A stretch of DNA of 6,305 nt from positions 1 to 6,305 of the forward strand of contig JAVWCU010000049.1 in the NCBI GenBank assembly GCA_036648855.1. The letters are read 5' to 3'. This document shows, piece after piece, positions 5,037-6,305 of the stretch. Within the stretch, counting starts at the first letter, position 1. The number at the start of each line of letters is the position of its first letter. This DNA comes from Faecenecus sp036648855 (GTDB lineage Bacteria > Bacillota_I > Bacilli_A > RF39 > UBA660). A program made the translations under genes and the position numbers. Below the pieces are notes generated by a model. The model did not search any database and was not told where the DNA came from. It worked only from the letters and a program-made list of their open reading frames with translations.

Positions 5037-6275
5037 ATGTATAATATAGGAGAATCTTATCTATTTAAAGTAATTAGTCAAGATCATTATGGTTTTGGTA
5101 TAGCTAAAGAAAATCAGCAAATCATTTTTATTAAAGGAGCTTTACCTAAAGAAACAGTACTAGCTTTAATAACAGGTAAAAAGAAGGGAATGATATTCTC
5201 AGAGGTTAAAGAAATAAAAGAAGCATCTAGTGAAAGAGTAATGCCGAGATGTAAGGGTTATGGTGTATGTGGAGGTTGTTCTTTACAGCATCAAAACTAT
5301 TTAGCTCAACTTTCTTTTAAAGAAGAAAAAGTCCGAGAAATCTTAAAAAAGTTTGCTAATTATGAGGGAGATATAGAAAAGATAGTTAGTAGTAAAGAAT
5401 GGAATTACCGAAATAAAGTAGTTTTTCATGTTAATAATAGAAAACTATGCTTTTATCAAGATAAGACAAATATTAGTTATCAAGTTGATGAGTGTCTATT
5501 ACTGCCAGATGAAATGAATGCCTTAATTATTAAAATAAATAAGTATTTAGCAGAAAACAAACCATTTAATGACATAATGATTAGAGAAAATAAAAATGGT
5601 GAAATGTTAATTTCTTTAACAGGTGAACTTAACAAGGAACTATTCTGTAAAGAACTAAGTGCTTTTAAAGTAGTAGGAATTATTGCTAACAAAGAACTTA
5701 TTAAGGGAACTAATTATATAATAGATACTTTATTCAACAAGAAGTTTTTAATCTCTAACCCGTCTTTTTATCAAGTTAATCGTTATCAGACTGAACAGTT
5801 ATATGAAATAGTGATTGATATGGTTAAAGATATTAAGCCAAAAAAAGTTCTTGATTTATATTGTGGAACTGGAACAATTGGGATTCTTATTTCATCTTAT
5901 GTTAATGAAGTAGTAGGGGTAGAAGTAGAAAATTCTTCTATTATAAATGCTAATAAAAATAAAGAATTAAATAAAATAGAGAATATAACTTTTTATTTAG
6001 GTAAAGTAGAAGATAAGATAGAGAGTTTTAAAAATTATGATTTCTTAATAGTAGACCCTCCAAGAGCAGGGTTAAAAAAAGAAGTAACAGATGTTATTAA
6101 GAAGTTAAAACCTTTAACAATAGTATATATTTCCTGTGATCCTGTTACCTTAGCTAGAGATATTAATCAGTTGAAGGAGTATTATCAAGTTCTTAAAATA
6201 AAGCCGGTGGATATGTTCCCTAATACTAGTCATGTGGAATGTGTTTGTGTTATGAAACTACACCAAACTCTATAA
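5037..6275 (+). CDS. rlmD: 23S rRNA m5U methyltransferase, RlmD/RlmCD type (TrmA/RumA family)
   Basis: This cytoplasmic enzyme transfers a methyl group from S-adenosylmethionine to C5 of uracil in 23S rRNA. Its 412 residues are slightly shorter than Escherichia coli RlmD (433). An N-terminal TRAM-like RNA-binding domain covers about residues 1-58. Cys72, Cys78 and Cys81 (C-x5-C-x2-C) with Cys153 give the four ligands of the family's [4Fe-4S] cluster. The C-terminal Rossmann domain has SFYQVN (243-248), the SAM-binding VLDLYCGTGTIG (271-282), DPPRAG (340-345), the nucleophile Cys367 in YISCDP, and general base Glu401 in HVEC. All key residues are intact. The ATG at 5037 lies one base after the small ORF stop; only a poor AGGT lies 13 bases upstream, suggesting translational coupling. 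In Bacillus the homologue RlmCD modifies both U747 and U1939, so the target could be one site, both, or less likely tRNA U54. Confidence 0.93.
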   Translation: MYNIGESYLFKVISQDHYGFGIAKENQQIIFIKGALPKETVLALITGKKKGMIFSEVKEIKEASSERVMPRCKGYGVCGGCSLQHQNYLAQLSFKEEKVREILKKFANYEGDIEKIVSSKEWNYRNKVVFHVNNRKLCFYQDKTNISYQVDECLLLPDEMNALIIKINKYLAENKPFNDIMIRENKNGEMLISLTGELNKELFCKELSAFKVVGIIANKELIKGTNYIIDTLFNKKFLISNPSFYQVNRYQTEQLYEIVIDMVKDIKPKKVLDLYCGTGTIGILISSYVNEVVGVEVENSSIINANKNKELNKIENITFYLGKVEDKIESFKNYDFLIVDPPRAGLKKEVTDVIKKLKPLTIVYISCDPVTLARDINQLKEYYQVLKIKPVDMFPNTSHVECVCVMKLHQTL

Positions 6276-6305
6276 AACCAAGGTAAAATAACTATCCAAC
6301 AAGTG

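Noticed and set aside
5480..5692. Minus-strand open frame of 70 codons
   Set aside because: It is antisense to the middle of the methyltransferase gene, with no initiation signals.
4145..6230. Frequent CTAG tetranucleotides such as ACTAGT and GCTAGC
   Set aside because: CTAG is clearly not depleted as it is in many bacteria, but the number is only modestly above what the base composition gives and it is spread over all genes, so it is a genome trait and not a feature here.
6276..6305. Short tail after the methyltransferase
   Set aside because: Thirty bases with no hairpin, T run or gene start that I can see; any terminator would lie beyond the window.

Overview
The window looks like chromosomal DNA of a low-GC, endospore-forming member of the Bacillota (Firmicutes). 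The evidence is the strongly AT-rich sequence, the heavy use of ATA and AGA codons, the purine-rich ribosome binding sites, and a complete GerA-type spore germinant receptor operon. Tryptophan is encoded by TGG and the genes end in TAA, so nothing suggests a non-standard code. I cannot place the organism more precisely from sequence alone.

Layout: (1) Positions 77-421, plus strand, encode a small membrane protein of holin-like layout. It ends in a hairpin that it shares with the convergent operon. (2) Positions 428-3975, minus strand, hold a three-gene germinant receptor operon in the order A-C-B, with all junctions overlapping: the GerA-family channel subunit, the GerC-family lipoprotein and the GerB-family permease-like sensor. 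(3) Positions 3976-4088 are a divergent promoter region. It has a very good match to a forespore sigma-G promoter driving the ger operon. It also has an extended -10 vegetative-type promoter driving the plus-strand gene. (4) Positions 4089-4775 encode a 228-residue protein I do not recognise, followed by a probable intrinsic terminator. (5) Positions 4843-6275 hold a second plus-strand unit: a promoter, a 38-codon small ORF with a good ribosome binding site, and one base later an RlmD/RlmCD-type 23S rRNA m5U methyltransferase that lacks an obvious ribosome binding site of its own.

The ger operon should be made in the forespore and its products placed in the inner spore membrane, where A, B and C act together to sense nutrients and start germination. 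The rRNA methyltransferase is housekeeping and has no evident link to germination. The most interesting points are the sigma-G promoter, whose -35 and -10 elements form an inverted repeat that reads almost as well in the opposite direction toward the unknown gene; the start of the gerC-type gene, where a strong ribosome binding site points to ATT or ATC rather than the nearby GTG; and the untracked 38-codon ORF apparently coupled to the methyltransferase. I see no RNA genes, CRISPR arrays, insertion sequences or convincing new multi-gene system.
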